38,318 nt of DNA from an uncultured Mediterranea sp. (GCA_939791845.1 CALNEX010000003.1:1-38318), one strand, 5' to 3'. Counted from the stretch's first letter, positions 26,744-35,451 are shown. A program made the numbers and translations. The notes: generated by a model from the letters alone, not told the origin.

Positions 26744-26801
26744 AATAGTAGAACGTGGCCTTGTCCGTCCGGTGACGGGCAGGGTTACGTTCTACTCTAT
26801 T
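26744..26801. other. 58-base near-perfect hairpin downstream of prfC
   Basis: AATAGTAGAACGT pairs with ACGTTCTACTCTATT (one 2-base bulge), continues through GG/TT wobbles, and closes with CCTTGTCCGTC/GACGGGCAGGG around a CGGT loop. This is about 26 pairs with G-U wobbles in RNA on the plus strand. No U-run on either side and no obvious target duplication. It could be a structured RNA end, a processing site or a small MITE-like element. Confidence 0.75.
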
Positions 26802-26891
26802 AGTAAGTAGGCGGATCAGGACATCATTGCTGCCTGCTTTGCGAATGTTCCAATAACCATTTTGGGTTTGTTCTTTTTGAAGGTAATCTTG

Positions 26892-27155
26892 TTATTGCTT
26901 GTTTATTAAATCATCGGTCCAATTCCGGATGGCATCCCGGCTTGCTCCGTTCAGCAATTTACCGTCCTGCCATTCCAAGTCGGGATATGTTCGTTTCAAT
27001 TCTTTCAGGCTATTGCTTATACTGCTACCACCGGAAGTGGCAAACGGTACGAGTGTCTTGCCTTTCAGGTCGTGGCTCTCAATGAATGTGTTGATGATTC
27101 GTGGAGCCTGGTCCCACCAAATGGGATAGCCGATGAAGATGACATCGTGGGCAAC
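26892..27155 (-). pseudogene. Flavodoxin gene remnant (C-terminal part only)
   Basis: The minus strand reads DVIFIGYPIWWDQAPRIINTF, then KGKTLVPFATSGGSSISNS, and ends LINKQ before a TAA at 26892-26894. This is the C-terminal half of a long-chain flavodoxin: the YPIWW loop and the ATSGGSS FMN-binding segment are intact. The N-terminal half with the phosphate-binding loop is absent; upstream of about 27155 the sequence turns AT-rich with no homology. The gene was therefore cut, probably when the accessory island arrived. The frame is otherwise undamaged, suggesting a recent event. Confidence 0.8.
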
Positions 27156-27372
27156 AATATGAAAAAATATATAATATATTGATATTGTGCGATTTGTACT
27201 ATATAATAAAATTACAACCTATAATTTAGTACCATTTTAGAACCACTATATTATCCCTCAGAGCAACAGTAAAAATACCTCCTTTATAGTATTTATGAAA
27301 AAGCAAGATATAGCTTTGCTGGACATGAATCATCATTGTGACAAGTCATGTGGATAAAGAGTTTATGATTGG
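27156..27372. other. AT-rich junction between flavodoxin remnant and DUF2971 gene
   Basis: About 215 bases, strongly AT-rich, with a perfect short palindrome (AATATATAATATATT). A plus-strand TAGCTTTG box lies at 27311-27318, inside a 20-codon ORF (27295-27357) without recognisable meaning. I see no gene. This is the left edge of the low-GC island. Confidence 0.5.
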
Positions 27373-28380
27373 TCAGACCGAATAGTATGGTATATCTGAA
27401 CCCCAAAAAATCAGAGAACTAATGTCTTTACCTCTTTCTGTCAATAGTTTTGCGACTGACCATAGTTGTCTTTCTTTATCAATAGTAGGTCCAACTGCTA
27501 TTATTTTTAGCGCATCTAATGGTAAGTCAACCTCAACATAAGGAAATAATAAGCCCTTGCGCTCACGAAAATATAATTCTTTATTGTTGAATTCCCTACA
27601 AATAAGCCTGTATTCATCTTCATACTTGTAGGAAGGGTTCTTTATTTTACAAGGAATTATGTTATACAAAGCGAAATAATTATACAGAGCAATATTGGAA
27701 TTCTCGTCTATTATTTTAATTTGATTAAAGTTTTGCTCAATGAATGTCATGGTTTGCTGATACATATACTTAACATATTCCTTCCATCGTTCCAATTCCT
27801 CGTTATTCATTTGCGAATCGGAAATACTTTCTCCTATTCCGTAAACGATTCCATCCAATGTATCCATATTACGAGATTTTAAGTATTCATTGACACTCTT
27901 TAAGTCGAATCCAAGGCATATTCCGTTGCAATCTTGTCCATACATTTTCCACATAGGAAGAGTATCAAATGTTTTAGAAAAAGAAACTGAATATACATTT
28001 ACCAGACTTTTTCTTTCCAGACTTTTAATTTTGACGAATTTATTTAATTCATCTCTATCAAGTTCGGTAATCCGCTTCACTTTGGGGATGGATAAATCAT
28101 TTTCAACATCCTTCAGTACCTCCCACATTTTATCAACACCATACTTTCGTTCTTCTTTATCATTCATGTACGAAATATGCGATGCCCAAAAAGTTAAATG
28201 CGCATTTTCTTTAGTTGTGTTTTTAAGCATACCTATTAGCGCTCCTGCTGTTGTATAGTGAAAAACACAGGACGATGCTACTTGTTGAACTTCAATTAAA
28301 TTTGAGATTGCTTTCTTTTTAACCTCTTCTGCCTCCAATGCTTTCAACCTCTGTAAGCTTTTTTTTTCTTCATTATTCAT
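27373..28380 (-). CDS. DUF2971 domain protein
   Basis: A 335-residue soluble protein from MNNEEKKSLQRL. It shows the DUF2971 pattern: FHYTTAGALIGML, FWASHISYMNDKEE, VYSVSFSKTFDTLPMWKMYGQDCNGICLGFD, and a C-terminal KYEDEYRLICREF. The conserved polar residues suggest an enzyme, but the biochemical activity of the family is not known to me. DUF2971 genes are often found next to restriction and phage-defence genes. It is the third gene of the helicase-methyltransferase operon (33 bases after the methyltransferase stop), so it may be an effector or accessory. The ORF track's TTG start at 28413 adds 11 codons and is less likely. Confidence 0.8.
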   Translation of the reverse strand: MNNEEKKSLQRLKALEAEEVKKKAISNLIEVQQVASSCVFHYTTAGALIGMLKNTTKENAHLTFWASHISYMNDKEERKYGVDKMWEVLKDVENDLSIPKVKRITELDRDELNKFVKIKSLERKSLVNVYSVSFSKTFDTLPMWKMYGQDCNGICLGFDLKSVNEYLKSRNMDTLDGIVYGIGESISDSQMNNEELERWKEYVKYMYQQTMTFIEQNFNQIKIIDENSNIALYNYFALYNIIPCKIKNPSYKYEDEYRLICREFNNKELYFRERKGLLFPYVEVDLPLDALKIIAVGPTIDKERQLWSVAKLLTERGKDISSLIFWGSDIPYYSV

Positions 28381-28413
28381 AGCTGATATTTCCGAAATCA
28401 AATATTTACACAA

Positions 28414-31400
28414 TCAGTCATTATACAGTTCATTTATGAACTTATTAAGCCGCTGTTCTATATCATCGGTATTCCTATTTTCTCTTTTTAGGGCAATGAT
28501 TTGTTTTACTAAATCTTCAATAACCTTTTTTTGTTCAGGAGTAGGAATGACAATAGGCAGAGGTTTCAGCTTTTCCAACTTGACTTGTGGAAATACACGG
28601 CCTCCTTCTTTTACATTCTGCTCATAGATTTTCCTCATATAGTCCGAGTTGAGCAAACCGCATAGGTACTCATAAGATATTATACTCGTGTATTCAGCCT
28701 TAATCAAGCCTGCTTGAATACTGCGACCAAACCAAATGCCTCTATAGTCTATAGCGCATATTGGATATGGTGCTGTTTGCCGCCATATTAGTTTAGGGCA
28801 GATACAAAAATAATCTTCGTTTAGAATTACGCGTTCACCCTCTCGCAATGATATATTCGTGCGACAATATCTTGATGTATGCTCTGCTATACTGAAGCTG
28901 TTTATATCAACGCCTTTCCAGTATTCAACATCTATTTCAGACTCTTTTTTTCCTACATACAATAACCTTGAGCTTAAATCAGACTTACCTTTTTGGGATA
29001 GTCCTACTTTTACACGTTGATAGTTTATTCCTGCATCCTTAAATCTCAATATGGAATCAAGCTCCACTGTGGTTTCTGATAGTTTTTCATATTTTCCTAT
29101 GAAACTATTATTTCTTGTTTCCATCCAATATTGTTGTACAATATTATCCAGTTTAAGTTGATTAAGTTGTTCTTTTGCATTTTGAACAGTAATAGACGCA
29201 GTTAAATCTGCAAATAGCGTTGTATTATTGACTGCTTCAAAATTTTTGGAAAGACAAATAGCTACCGGAACAACAGCATCAACAAATATATTCTCCCCAA
29301 GGTCAATGATTTGCATAATAGTTGTTTTTAGCAAAATTCTTCTTAAGTCACCATATCGAGGTTGTCTAAGAAATGTATTGGGAGTAATAAAACATACTAT
29401 CCCATTTTCCGCACAAATAGAAAAACTAAAATCATAGAAGTACTTATAAATATCCTTGTACCCATGCGATGTCTCCGGGTATAACTTTTCATAGACTTGG
29501 ATTAAGTCATCTATGTTGGCACCATACGGCGGATTTCCAATCACAATATCAAAGCCATTTTTCCTGCTCTCTCTGCTGAACACATCACTAAACCATGTAT
29601 GCCAAAGGAAAAACTGCTCATTTCCGGCAAGGTTGATTTGCTGGAGTTGGGCAAGAATTTTAGTATCTATTGCCTGTACTTCAAGTTGTTCATTGATTGT
29701 ACGAGCGATTCTGTTTTGCAACCCTACTTTCCGTTCATGGTCAGAACAAGAATAGTAGGACAACAGAAGTTGTAATACAATTTTCTGGAGTTTGTTCTTT
29801 TCATCATCAAACAGTGACACCACGCCCTTGTCCTTACTGTTTTCCCGTTCGTATGTCAGTTTACTCAAATCCACGCCCATGAAACTCTCAATAAGCGAAT
29901 TGCCCTGCATGATTTTGTAGTCGAGGTTAGGGAGTGGGGACGGTGTTTCCTCATCTACCACAATGGAAAGCCAAAAGCGCAACCGTGCTATGTCTATCGC
30001 CCCTTTGTCAATATCCACGCCGTAGATGTTGTTTTGGATGATGCTTTTCTTTATTTCCGCACGGTTGCAACGTTCGCCGGACAAGGCTTCACGGCAATGT
30101 AGCAATTCATTCAGCAACCCCATCGGAAAAGCCCCAGAACCAATGGCCGGGTCGCATATCTTGACGTTCTCCAATGCCGCAAGCAGTTTACTTCGTTTAT
30201 TCTCCGGGATATTGGCCACGGCTTCTTCCGGTGAGGTTACAAATGCACGCACTTTGTCACTTGCTATGGATGTCTCGGCATCCAAATAGGCGATGAGTGA
30301 TTCCTGGCACATATACCTCACAATCTCCTTAGGAGTGTAGAACGCTCCCTTATCCTTGTTGTCCTCCAACAGGTTCTCGAAAATCTTGCCAAGCATTTCA
30401 GGGTCAACGCCAATAACCGCATCGTTGGGGTCGTTCTCATCCACCGTGAAGTTGTATTCGCTGAAGAATTGGAACAGCCGTCGGAAATATTCTGCGGGGA
30501 ACACACTTTCCGGTTCATCGTCCTCGTCACGCTCAAACAGTCCTCCGTTCAAATAAGGGATGTCTTTCCACTCGGCAAGCAGCGATTTATCCCAACCGAA
30601 CGAATCAAACAAAGCCTTCCTTTCGTTCGGTTTAGTGTTCAATATCCCGAAAAACAACGGTTCGAGAACGGAGTCCAAATAGTCGTCCTGATAAGAGGAA
30701 CGTTCAAACAGATTCTGCATATAGTTCAAGTCGCCATTCATCCATCTTTTACGCTGCAAGAAATGGAGGAACGTAATGCGCCCCATCATTTTCTTGATGT
30801 AATCACGTATCTTCTTCTCGTTGTTTCCGAAAGCCTGCATCAACGCAGGATTGGGGTCGCTTAATGTCTTTTCCTGCCATTTGTTGCCAACTTTGATGAA
30901 TCGCTTTCCGGTAACATACTGTATGAAGTCGGCATACTGCTCACGGTATCTGTCAAAGAACTCATCAGACAAAGCCTCCACTGAAAATGCAGTCCGCAAG
31001 CTGTTGAATGATATGCCGGATTTTACCAAATACTTGAAACGCTCAATAGGCGTTTTGTACAACAGTTCGTTGCTTCCGAAAACGTATGTATAACGCTTAG
31101 GGGCTGTAGCCTCCCCTTTGATGTCGCAAATGAACGAAAGCCGCCAATGGTCTCCACTGTCGAAAACCGCCAACGCCGCATCGAAATTTCCTATACGGGG
31201 ATTGATGAATGACTTGACAAGGTTTCTAAGTCCCACATGCTTGTTGGCCACAGTCCCTTTATCAATGGTATAACGGAACAATCCTATGCGATAACTGTCA
31301 GGAGTGTCTATGCACCCTAAATAATATCCGTTGCCAAAGTTGTTTTCCACTTCCTCCGGCATCTGCCTCAATTCAGTTGCATGGAAAAAATATAGCAAAA

Positions 31401-31473
31401 GTTCATTCCAATCTTCTGCATCGAACGGTGATTGGAAAATGCTTCTCAATTTTTCGTCAGTATATGCTTGCAT
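28414..31473 (-). CDS. Eco57I-type N6-adenine DNA methyltransferase with specificity domain
   Basis: A 1019-residue protein that probably methylates the host recognition sequence. Methyltransferase motifs: GAFYTPKEIVRYM (about 376), motif I CDPAIGSGAFPMG (about 440), and motif IV GFDIVIGNPPYG (about 641-651), with NPPY typical of N6-adenine. The C-terminal 280 residues, ending LKPLPIVIPTPEQKKVIEDLVKQI, look like a TaqI/HsdS-type target-recognition domain. The N-terminal 370 residues are a helical module as in type IIG/Eco57I-like proteins, but I see no convincing PD-(D/E)xK nuclease motif. Cleavage is more likely by the PLD helicase gene, whose stop lies 12 bases upstream. Same operon. Confidence 0.88.
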   Translation of the reverse strand: MQAYTDEKLRSIFQSPFDAEDWNELLLYFFHATELRQMPEEVENNFGNGYYLGCIDTPDSYRIGLFRYTIDKGTVANKHVGLRNLVKSFINPRIGNFDAALAVFDSGDHWRLSFICDIKGEATAPKRYTYVFGSNELLYKTPIERFKYLVKSGISFNSLRTAFSVEALSDEFFDRYREQYADFIQYVTGKRFIKVGNKWQEKTLSDPNPALMQAFGNNEKKIRDYIKKMMGRITFLHFLQRKRWMNGDLNYMQNLFERSSYQDDYLDSVLEPLFFGILNTKPNERKALFDSFGWDKSLLAEWKDIPYLNGGLFERDEDDEPESVFPAEYFRRLFQFFSEYNFTVDENDPNDAVIGVDPEMLGKIFENLLEDNKDKGAFYTPKEIVRYMCQESLIAYLDAETSIASDKVRAFVTSPEEAVANIPENKRSKLLAALENVKICDPAIGSGAFPMGLLNELLHCREALSGERCNRAEIKKSIIQNNIYGVDIDKGAIDIARLRFWLSIVVDEETPSPLPNLDYKIMQGNSLIESFMGVDLSKLTYERENSKDKGVVSLFDDEKNKLQKIVLQLLLSYYSCSDHERKVGLQNRIARTINEQLEVQAIDTKILAQLQQINLAGNEQFFLWHTWFSDVFSRESRKNGFDIVIGNPPYGANIDDLIQVYEKLYPETSHGYKDIYKYFYDFSFSICAENGIVCFITPNTFLRQPRYGDLRRILLKTTIMQIIDLGENIFVDAVVPVAICLSKNFEAVNNTTLFADLTASITVQNAKEQLNQLKLDNIVQQYWMETRNNSFIGKYEKLSETTVELDSILRFKDAGINYQRVKVGLSQKGKSDLSSRLLYVGKKESEIDVEYWKGVDINSFSIAEHTSRYCRTNISLREGERVILNEDYFCICPKLIWRQTAPYPICAIDYRGIWFGRSIQAGLIKAEYTSIISYEYLCGLLNSDYMRKIYEQNVKEGGRVFPQVKLEKLKPLPIVIPTPEQKKVIEDLVKQIIALKRENRNTDDIEQRLNKFINELYND

Positions 31474-31485
31474 GGCTTTTTCTTG

Positions 31486-34400
31486 TTAAATAAAGGTTTC
31501 TGAAATAATTATTTGTGGGGACGATGAATCGTCTCGACTTTTCTCTGCCCCCTGTGTCTTATACTCTTCTACCAGTGCATTGACTTCGGTTTGAAGCCTG
31601 TACTCGTCACTTCTCATCTTTGCCCGGTCCCCTTTGTACTCACGCGAAAGAGTTTTCAGGTAGCGCGGCAATTTGGCATAAACACCGTCATTGATATAGC
31701 CCATGAGTAGGTCACATTGCTCTTTCAGCTTGATGTCACCTGTCACTTGCTTGACCGACCTGAGGAAATTCCTTGCCTCAAGTGAGGTGCGGTCAAGGTC
31801 AGTTCTTTCTGCGGAGGCCGTATCGGCAGATTTTGTATATTCGGCCTCAAACATCCCCAATGCCTTGTTTACATGGATATAATGTTGGCCACTATCGGTA
31901 AAAGGCACAGCTTGTTCTTCCGGTTTGGCCTTCAGGTATTTCACCGCATCAAGAAAATCTACCGGCATAACCTTGTTGTCCTTTACCAAATAAAATTCAC
32001 TCTTTACGTCTGACGAAAGGAATACCACGGAACACCCGACATGCTTCCCTGTGCTGCGCAACACCCGGCTCTTCATCGGCAATGCCTTGATTTTGTGGTA
32101 AAGTTCACGGTTGGTGTTGTATAGCTCACGAACTTCGCGTATAAGTGCGATTTTCTTGTCCACGCTGTCCTTCACGTTGCTGTCGAACAGGGTGAACTGT
32201 TTGACAATTTCCTCGCGTGAATAGATTTGTGCGTCTTCCCCAAAAGCGGAATGGAAACCTTGCAGCTTGATAAGCGCGTTCTTATACAACTGGATTTCGT
32301 TGTCTCCCTGCTTTGATGGGTAAAACATATAATTGTAGATGTTCGGAGCGGACGAGCCGATACGGTTCACACGCCCTATGCGCTGCATAAGCCTTGTCGC
32401 ATTCCAAGGGGAATCATAATTGACTATGACATTCGACCTGTGAAGATTGACACCTTCGGCCAGCACGTCTGATGTAAGGATTATGTTGTACTGTCCGGCA
32501 TCCGTTGAAGTGTTAGCATCGAAATTGTCCTTGATGGCTTGCTTCAAACGGTCACGGTTGGAGGCTGTTACCATCAGAATATCCTTACGTCCAAGTCCTT
32601 TTGTCAGCCTGCCATACAAATAAGACAGCGTATCAACGCTTTCAGAGAACACTACCAACTTGCCTGTCGGGTTGATGCCCGGGTCAAGGAACTCATGCTT
32701 CAACCGTTGAACGAACAGGTCGAATTTGGGGTCTTCATGCTCTTTCGCCCATTCAGCATTCAGCTTTTCCAATATTGCTTTATCATGCTGGAGCATGTCA
32801 AGAAACTCAGGGCGGAAAGCATCTTTCTTGAATAGAATTTCCTCTTCCGAGTACCCTTTATCCAGAGCAATTTCAATGATTTGGTCGAGTTCAAGCCCGC
32901 TTGCCAGCAGACCCTTCACATTCAGTTCCGGGGCAATGATAACCTTGTCCCTGTCGAACATCATAATCATGTCGTTGGTGATGCGCAAGAGTGTGACGAG
33001 CGACTTATTAAATGCGTAGAAACTGCTTTCGAGCCGCTTCACCATGTGGACACGGTATATTCCGGCCAAAGTCTGTCCGATATGCTCCGCATTTTTGTAC
33101 CGCTTTCGATATTCCTCTTTCAAGTATTCAACCGCACGGTAACGGGCATAGTACAAACCTGCCCCATTAGGGTTGTCTTCTGTTTTGAAATCTGTCAGTT
33201 GCCTGAGTGTTTCATAGAACCGGGAGCTTGTGTCGGGCTTCATCTGGTACTCCAATTCATTAGGAGGCAAGATATGAGGAAATACTATGCCTTGGAGCTT
33301 TATGTCTTCTTTATAGTCCGGGTCGTTCAAGATATTGTTCCTTGTCCGGCGCACAGTAACCTTGTCGATTACGCCATTCCTTATCTTTTCATATATTTTG
33401 TCCACTTCCGCCGTTACATCGCGGCTATCCCTTTCGCGCATCAACTTGTTGTATTCCTGTATCAAAGGAGAAAAGAAGCCTTTGAGGTTGGGGATTCCGT
33501 CAATGGTACAGCTTTGACTGTTTTGGAACAGAAGCAACAAGTTCTGCAAATCATCCGGGCGGTTGTTCAAAGGGGTAGCAGACAGAAGCATGACTTTTTT
33601 CTGCGTACTTTTCAGCAAACCCATGTTGGCGCATGGTGACTTGCATATCTTCTGTAGTTCATCATATTTGCCTGAATTGTCACTACGGAACCCGTGGGCT
33701 TCGTCCACTATAATCAGGTCGAATTCCTCCTTGTCCTTGTATTGGTCACGCCCTTCCAAAATCTTCGACAGACTGCCGTTGGTAATGAATTGTGCTTTCT
33801 TGGTTATGCCGAACAGCTTGAATGCTTCTTTCCAGTTGCTTTCCAATGTCGGTGGATAAACGACCAGCACATTCGTATGCTTGCCGTTGGCCTCAATGAA
33901 CCGCTTGGCTATCATGGTGGCAATCATGGTCTTCCCTAATCCCACGACATCCGCCAAAAACAGACCGTTGTGTTTCAACAGTATCTGATAGCCTTGTATG
34001 ACCGCATCTTTTTGGTATTTCAGTTCCTTTATTCCGTCGGGCAGTTCGATTGAAAAGTCATCTTCCACTTGGTCGCCAAAGGTTTCAATCAACACTTTGA
34101 TGTAAAGCTCGTATGGCGTGGGCTGATAACCCAAGTATGTTTTTCCTTTATAGGCGGCTATGTCACCCGTGGTCAAAGGAATTGCCTCTTCCCACAACTT
34201 GTTGAACTCGTCATGGCAATATTTCACATCATCAAAATCTTTCATGGCCACGTTCAATTCATAACGAGGGGATTGGGTTATGCCCAAACCAGATTCCGAT
34301 ATGTTGGAAGAACCCATAATGACCCAACCGTCACTGTTCTCATTATGATTTCGAGGCAGACATAAATAGAATTTCGCATGAAGATTCTTCGTGGCATGAA

Positions 34401-34773
34401 TCCTCATCTGCAAACGTCCGCTGGAAAGGTCGTCGCACATCTGCAAGATGCCTGCCTCCACTTCGGGTGCATACCTGGCATCTATGATGTCCTGCTTGAA
34501 CTCTTGGAAATATTTTTCTTTTGCCTCGCCCTCCTTGCCCAACATCAACAAGGCTTTGTTGTGCTTGCGGAATATGTCGTCAATGTTTATACCTACCAGT
34601 ATCTTGATTTCTGAAATATCCCCCAGTTCATCCCTCAGTTTGAAATAGCCGGATGAACGGAAGAAACCGACAACAGCAAGAAACCTGTTGAATGTCGCCA
34701 TCTCCTTGGCAATACCTTTCAGTTTGTCGAAAAGCGTATTGCCTATGCCGTTATTGAAGAATTTTGTACTCAT
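31486..34773 (-). CDS. PLD-nuclease/SNF2-type helicase fusion, probable restriction or anti-phage protein
   Basis: A 1095-residue protein from MSTKFFNNGIGNTLFDK. Residues about 1-200 form a phospholipase-D-like nuclease domain: HAKFYL (His about 132, Lys about 134) and GSSN (about 154-157), with the classical HKD Asp replaced, as in many helicase-linked PLD domains. A superfamily 2 motor follows: ADVVGLGKTMIATMIAKR (Walker A, about 278), IIVDEAHGF (about 357), LLSATPLNN (about 398), and helicase-C motifs AEGVNLHRSNVIVNYD and QRIGRVNRIG. The last 250 residues are unassigned. I infer ATP-driven translocation coupled to DNA cutting, guided by the methyltransferase encoded 12 bases downstream. 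The ORF track start at 34878 overlaps the promoter and is rejected. Confidence 0.87.
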   Translation of the reverse strand: MSTKFFNNGIGNTLFDKLKGIAKEMATFNRFLAVVGFFRSSGYFKLRDELGDISEIKILVGINIDDIFRKHNKALLMLGKEGEAKEKYFQEFKQDIIDARYAPEVEAGILQMCDDLSSGRLQMRIHATKNLHAKFYLCLPRNHNENSDGWVIMGSSNISESGLGITQSPRYELNVAMKDFDDVKYCHDEFNKLWEEAIPLTTGDIAAYKGKTYLGYQPTPYELYIKVLIETFGDQVEDDFSIELPDGIKELKYQKDAVIQGYQILLKHNGLFLADVVGLGKTMIATMIAKRFIEANGKHTNVLVVYPPTLESNWKEAFKLFGITKKAQFITNGSLSKILEGRDQYKDKEEFDLIIVDEAHGFRSDNSGKYDELQKICKSPCANMGLLKSTQKKVMLLSATPLNNRPDDLQNLLLLFQNSQSCTIDGIPNLKGFFSPLIQEYNKLMRERDSRDVTAEVDKIYEKIRNGVIDKVTVRRTRNNILNDPDYKEDIKLQGIVFPHILPPNELEYQMKPDTSSRFYETLRQLTDFKTEDNPNGAGLYYARYRAVEYLKEEYRKRYKNAEHIGQTLAGIYRVHMVKRLESSFYAFNKSLVTLLRITNDMIMMFDRDKVIIAPELNVKGLLASGLELDQIIEIALDKGYSEEEILFKKDAFRPEFLDMLQHDKAILEKLNAEWAKEHEDPKFDLFVQRLKHEFLDPGINPTGKLVVFSESVDTLSYLYGRLTKGLGRKDILMVTASNRDRLKQAIKDNFDANTSTDAGQYNIILTSDVLAEGVNLHRSNVIVNYDSPWNATRLMQRIGRVNRIGSSAPNIYNYMFYPSKQGDNEIQLYKNALIKLQGFHSAFGEDAQIYSREEIVKQFTLFDSNVKDSVDKKIALIREVRELYNTNRELYHKIKALPMKSRVLRSTGKHVGCSVVFLSSDVKSEFYLVKDNKVMPVDFLDAVKYLKAKPEEQAVPFTDSGQHYIHVNKALGMFEAEYTKSADTASAERTDLDRTSLEARNFLRSVKQVTGDIKLKEQCDLLMGYINDGVYAKLPRYLKTLSREYKGDRAKMRSDEYRLQTEVNALVEEYKTQGAEKSRDDSSSPQIIISETFI

Positions 34774-34782
34774 CTGAATATG

Positions 34783-34798
34783 TTGGCAACCCTGCCAA
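34783..34798 (-). promoter_or_regulatory. Hairpin in the helicase leader
   Basis: TTGGCA-ACCC-TGCCAA, a perfect 6-bp stem with a 4-base loop, ends 10 bases before the start codon. Together with the left inverted repeat, which folds as CTCTT/AAGAG, the leader would carry two small hairpins. Confidence 0.5.
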
Positions 34799-34804
34799 GA
34801 GAAT

Positions 34805-34825
34805 AATCTCTTGATAAGAGTTATA
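34805..34825. repeat. Left inverted repeat of a possible invertible promoter
   Basis: AATCTCTTGATAAGAG plus TTATA. It matches the reverse complement of 34979-34999 in 20 of 21 positions. Each arm also has internal dyad symmetry, CTCTT-GAT-AAGAG, with an asymmetric centre, as expected of a site-specific recombination core. Confidence 0.7.
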
Positions 34826-34835
34826 GTTAATATTG

Positions 34836-34843
34836 CAAAGATA
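34836..34843 (-). promoter_or_regulatory. -7 promoter box of the defence operon, inside the inverted repeats
   Basis: TATCTTTG on the minus strand, an exact TAnnTTTG match, pointing towards the helicase gene. Leader about 60 bases. It lies between the two repeat arms, so inversion would turn it away from the operon. No matching box was seen on the plus strand of the same segment. Confidence 0.6.
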
Positions 34844-34978
34844 CGCATAATATTGCAAAATCTACGTTCCTTCCTCATTTATAATGGGATATGAAACGAT
34901 TTTTGTATGAAATTGTTTAGCTGATATGCCTGTGCGAATTTGTTAATATGCTGATTTGCAGTATTCTGATTTTTGGAA

Positions 34979-34999
34979 TATATCTCTTATCAAGAGATT
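34979..34999. repeat. Right inverted repeat of a possible invertible promoter
   Basis: TATAT followed by CTCTTATCAAGAGATT, the inverted copy of 34805-34825. The intervening segment is about 153 bases. The recombinase remnant ends 40 bases to its right. Confidence 0.7.
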
Positions 35000-35038
35000 C
35001 GGATTTACGCTAAACAGATTTCACCAAAGAACTTCCTG

Positions 35039-35314
35039 CTATAAGTCTTTCAGGATAAGGCTGTTTGCCTTGTCCACCGCGCTGTTGTCCAACGATGCAA
35101 GATAGATGCGCGTTGTTTCCTCCGAATCGTGCCCCATGCCCTCACTTATGACTGAAAGAGGGATATTCTTGCTCTTGGCCACACTTGCCCAGCAATGCCT
35201 CGCGCAGTGCATGGTCAGCTGTATCTGCAGTCCTGCCAGACGGGCGACTTCTTTCAATGCCACGTTGATGCGGCTGATGGCGTTCCTGTATTGTGTCCGC
35301 TCATTGGCATGTAG
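35039..35314 (-). pseudogene. Tyrosine recombinase remnant (C-terminal catalytic end)
   Basis: The minus strand reads ERTQYRNAISRINVALKEVARLAG, LTMHCARHCWASVAKSK, SVISEGMGHDSEETTRIYLASLD and ends LILKDL. This carries the H-x-x-R box, the second His (GMGH) and the Tyr nucleophile (IYLASLD) of Bacteroides-type integrases. A TAA at 35315-35317 closes the frame upstream and the first catalytic Arg and all N-terminal domains are missing, so about 90 of an expected 400 or so residues remain. It is probably inactive alone. It may be the remains of the enzyme that integrated the island or inverted its promoter. Confidence 0.85.
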
Positions 35315-35451
35315 TTATTGTACACGTAGTCGAAGATGTAGCCGATGGCGATGTTGTGTGGATTCAACGCCGACACGTTTACACCCATGCGCCCCATCGG
35401 GCGGTATTGTAACAATCTTACGTATAATAAAATCCCAGCAATCACATCGTG

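Larger units (their letters stand above)
27156..35314. mobile_element. Low-GC defence island with recombinase remnant
   Basis: This 8-kb stretch is visibly poorer in GC than both flanks. It separates a truncated flavodoxin gene from a truncated tyrosine recombinase, and contains only restriction/defence-type genes plus DUF2971. That is the usual picture of an acquired island. No clear attachment duplication was found; an 11-base TATAATAAAAT occurs near both edges (27202 and 35423) but is too AT-rich to weigh. The boundaries are estimates. Confidence 0.5.

Noticed and set aside
27295-27357. 20-codon plus-strand ORF (MKKQDIALLDMNHHCDKSCG) in the island edge
   Set aside because: The -7-like box lies within the ORF rather than before it; length and content give no support for translation.
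27373-34773. Complete BREX or DISARM system
   Set aside because: No pglZ, brxL, brxC, drmA or drmB-like genes; only methyltransferase, PLD-helicase and DUF2971 are present.
27202-35433. 11-base direct repeat TATAATAAAAT at both island edges as attachment sites
   Set aside because: Too short and AT-rich to exceed chance, and not placed at a gene 3' end or tRNA.
35254-35445. 63-codon minus-strand ORF upstream of the recombinase remnant
   Set aside because: In a different frame from the recombinase; no recognised motif. It could be another gene fragment (segment NPHNIAIGYIFDYVYNNY) but I cannot support a call.
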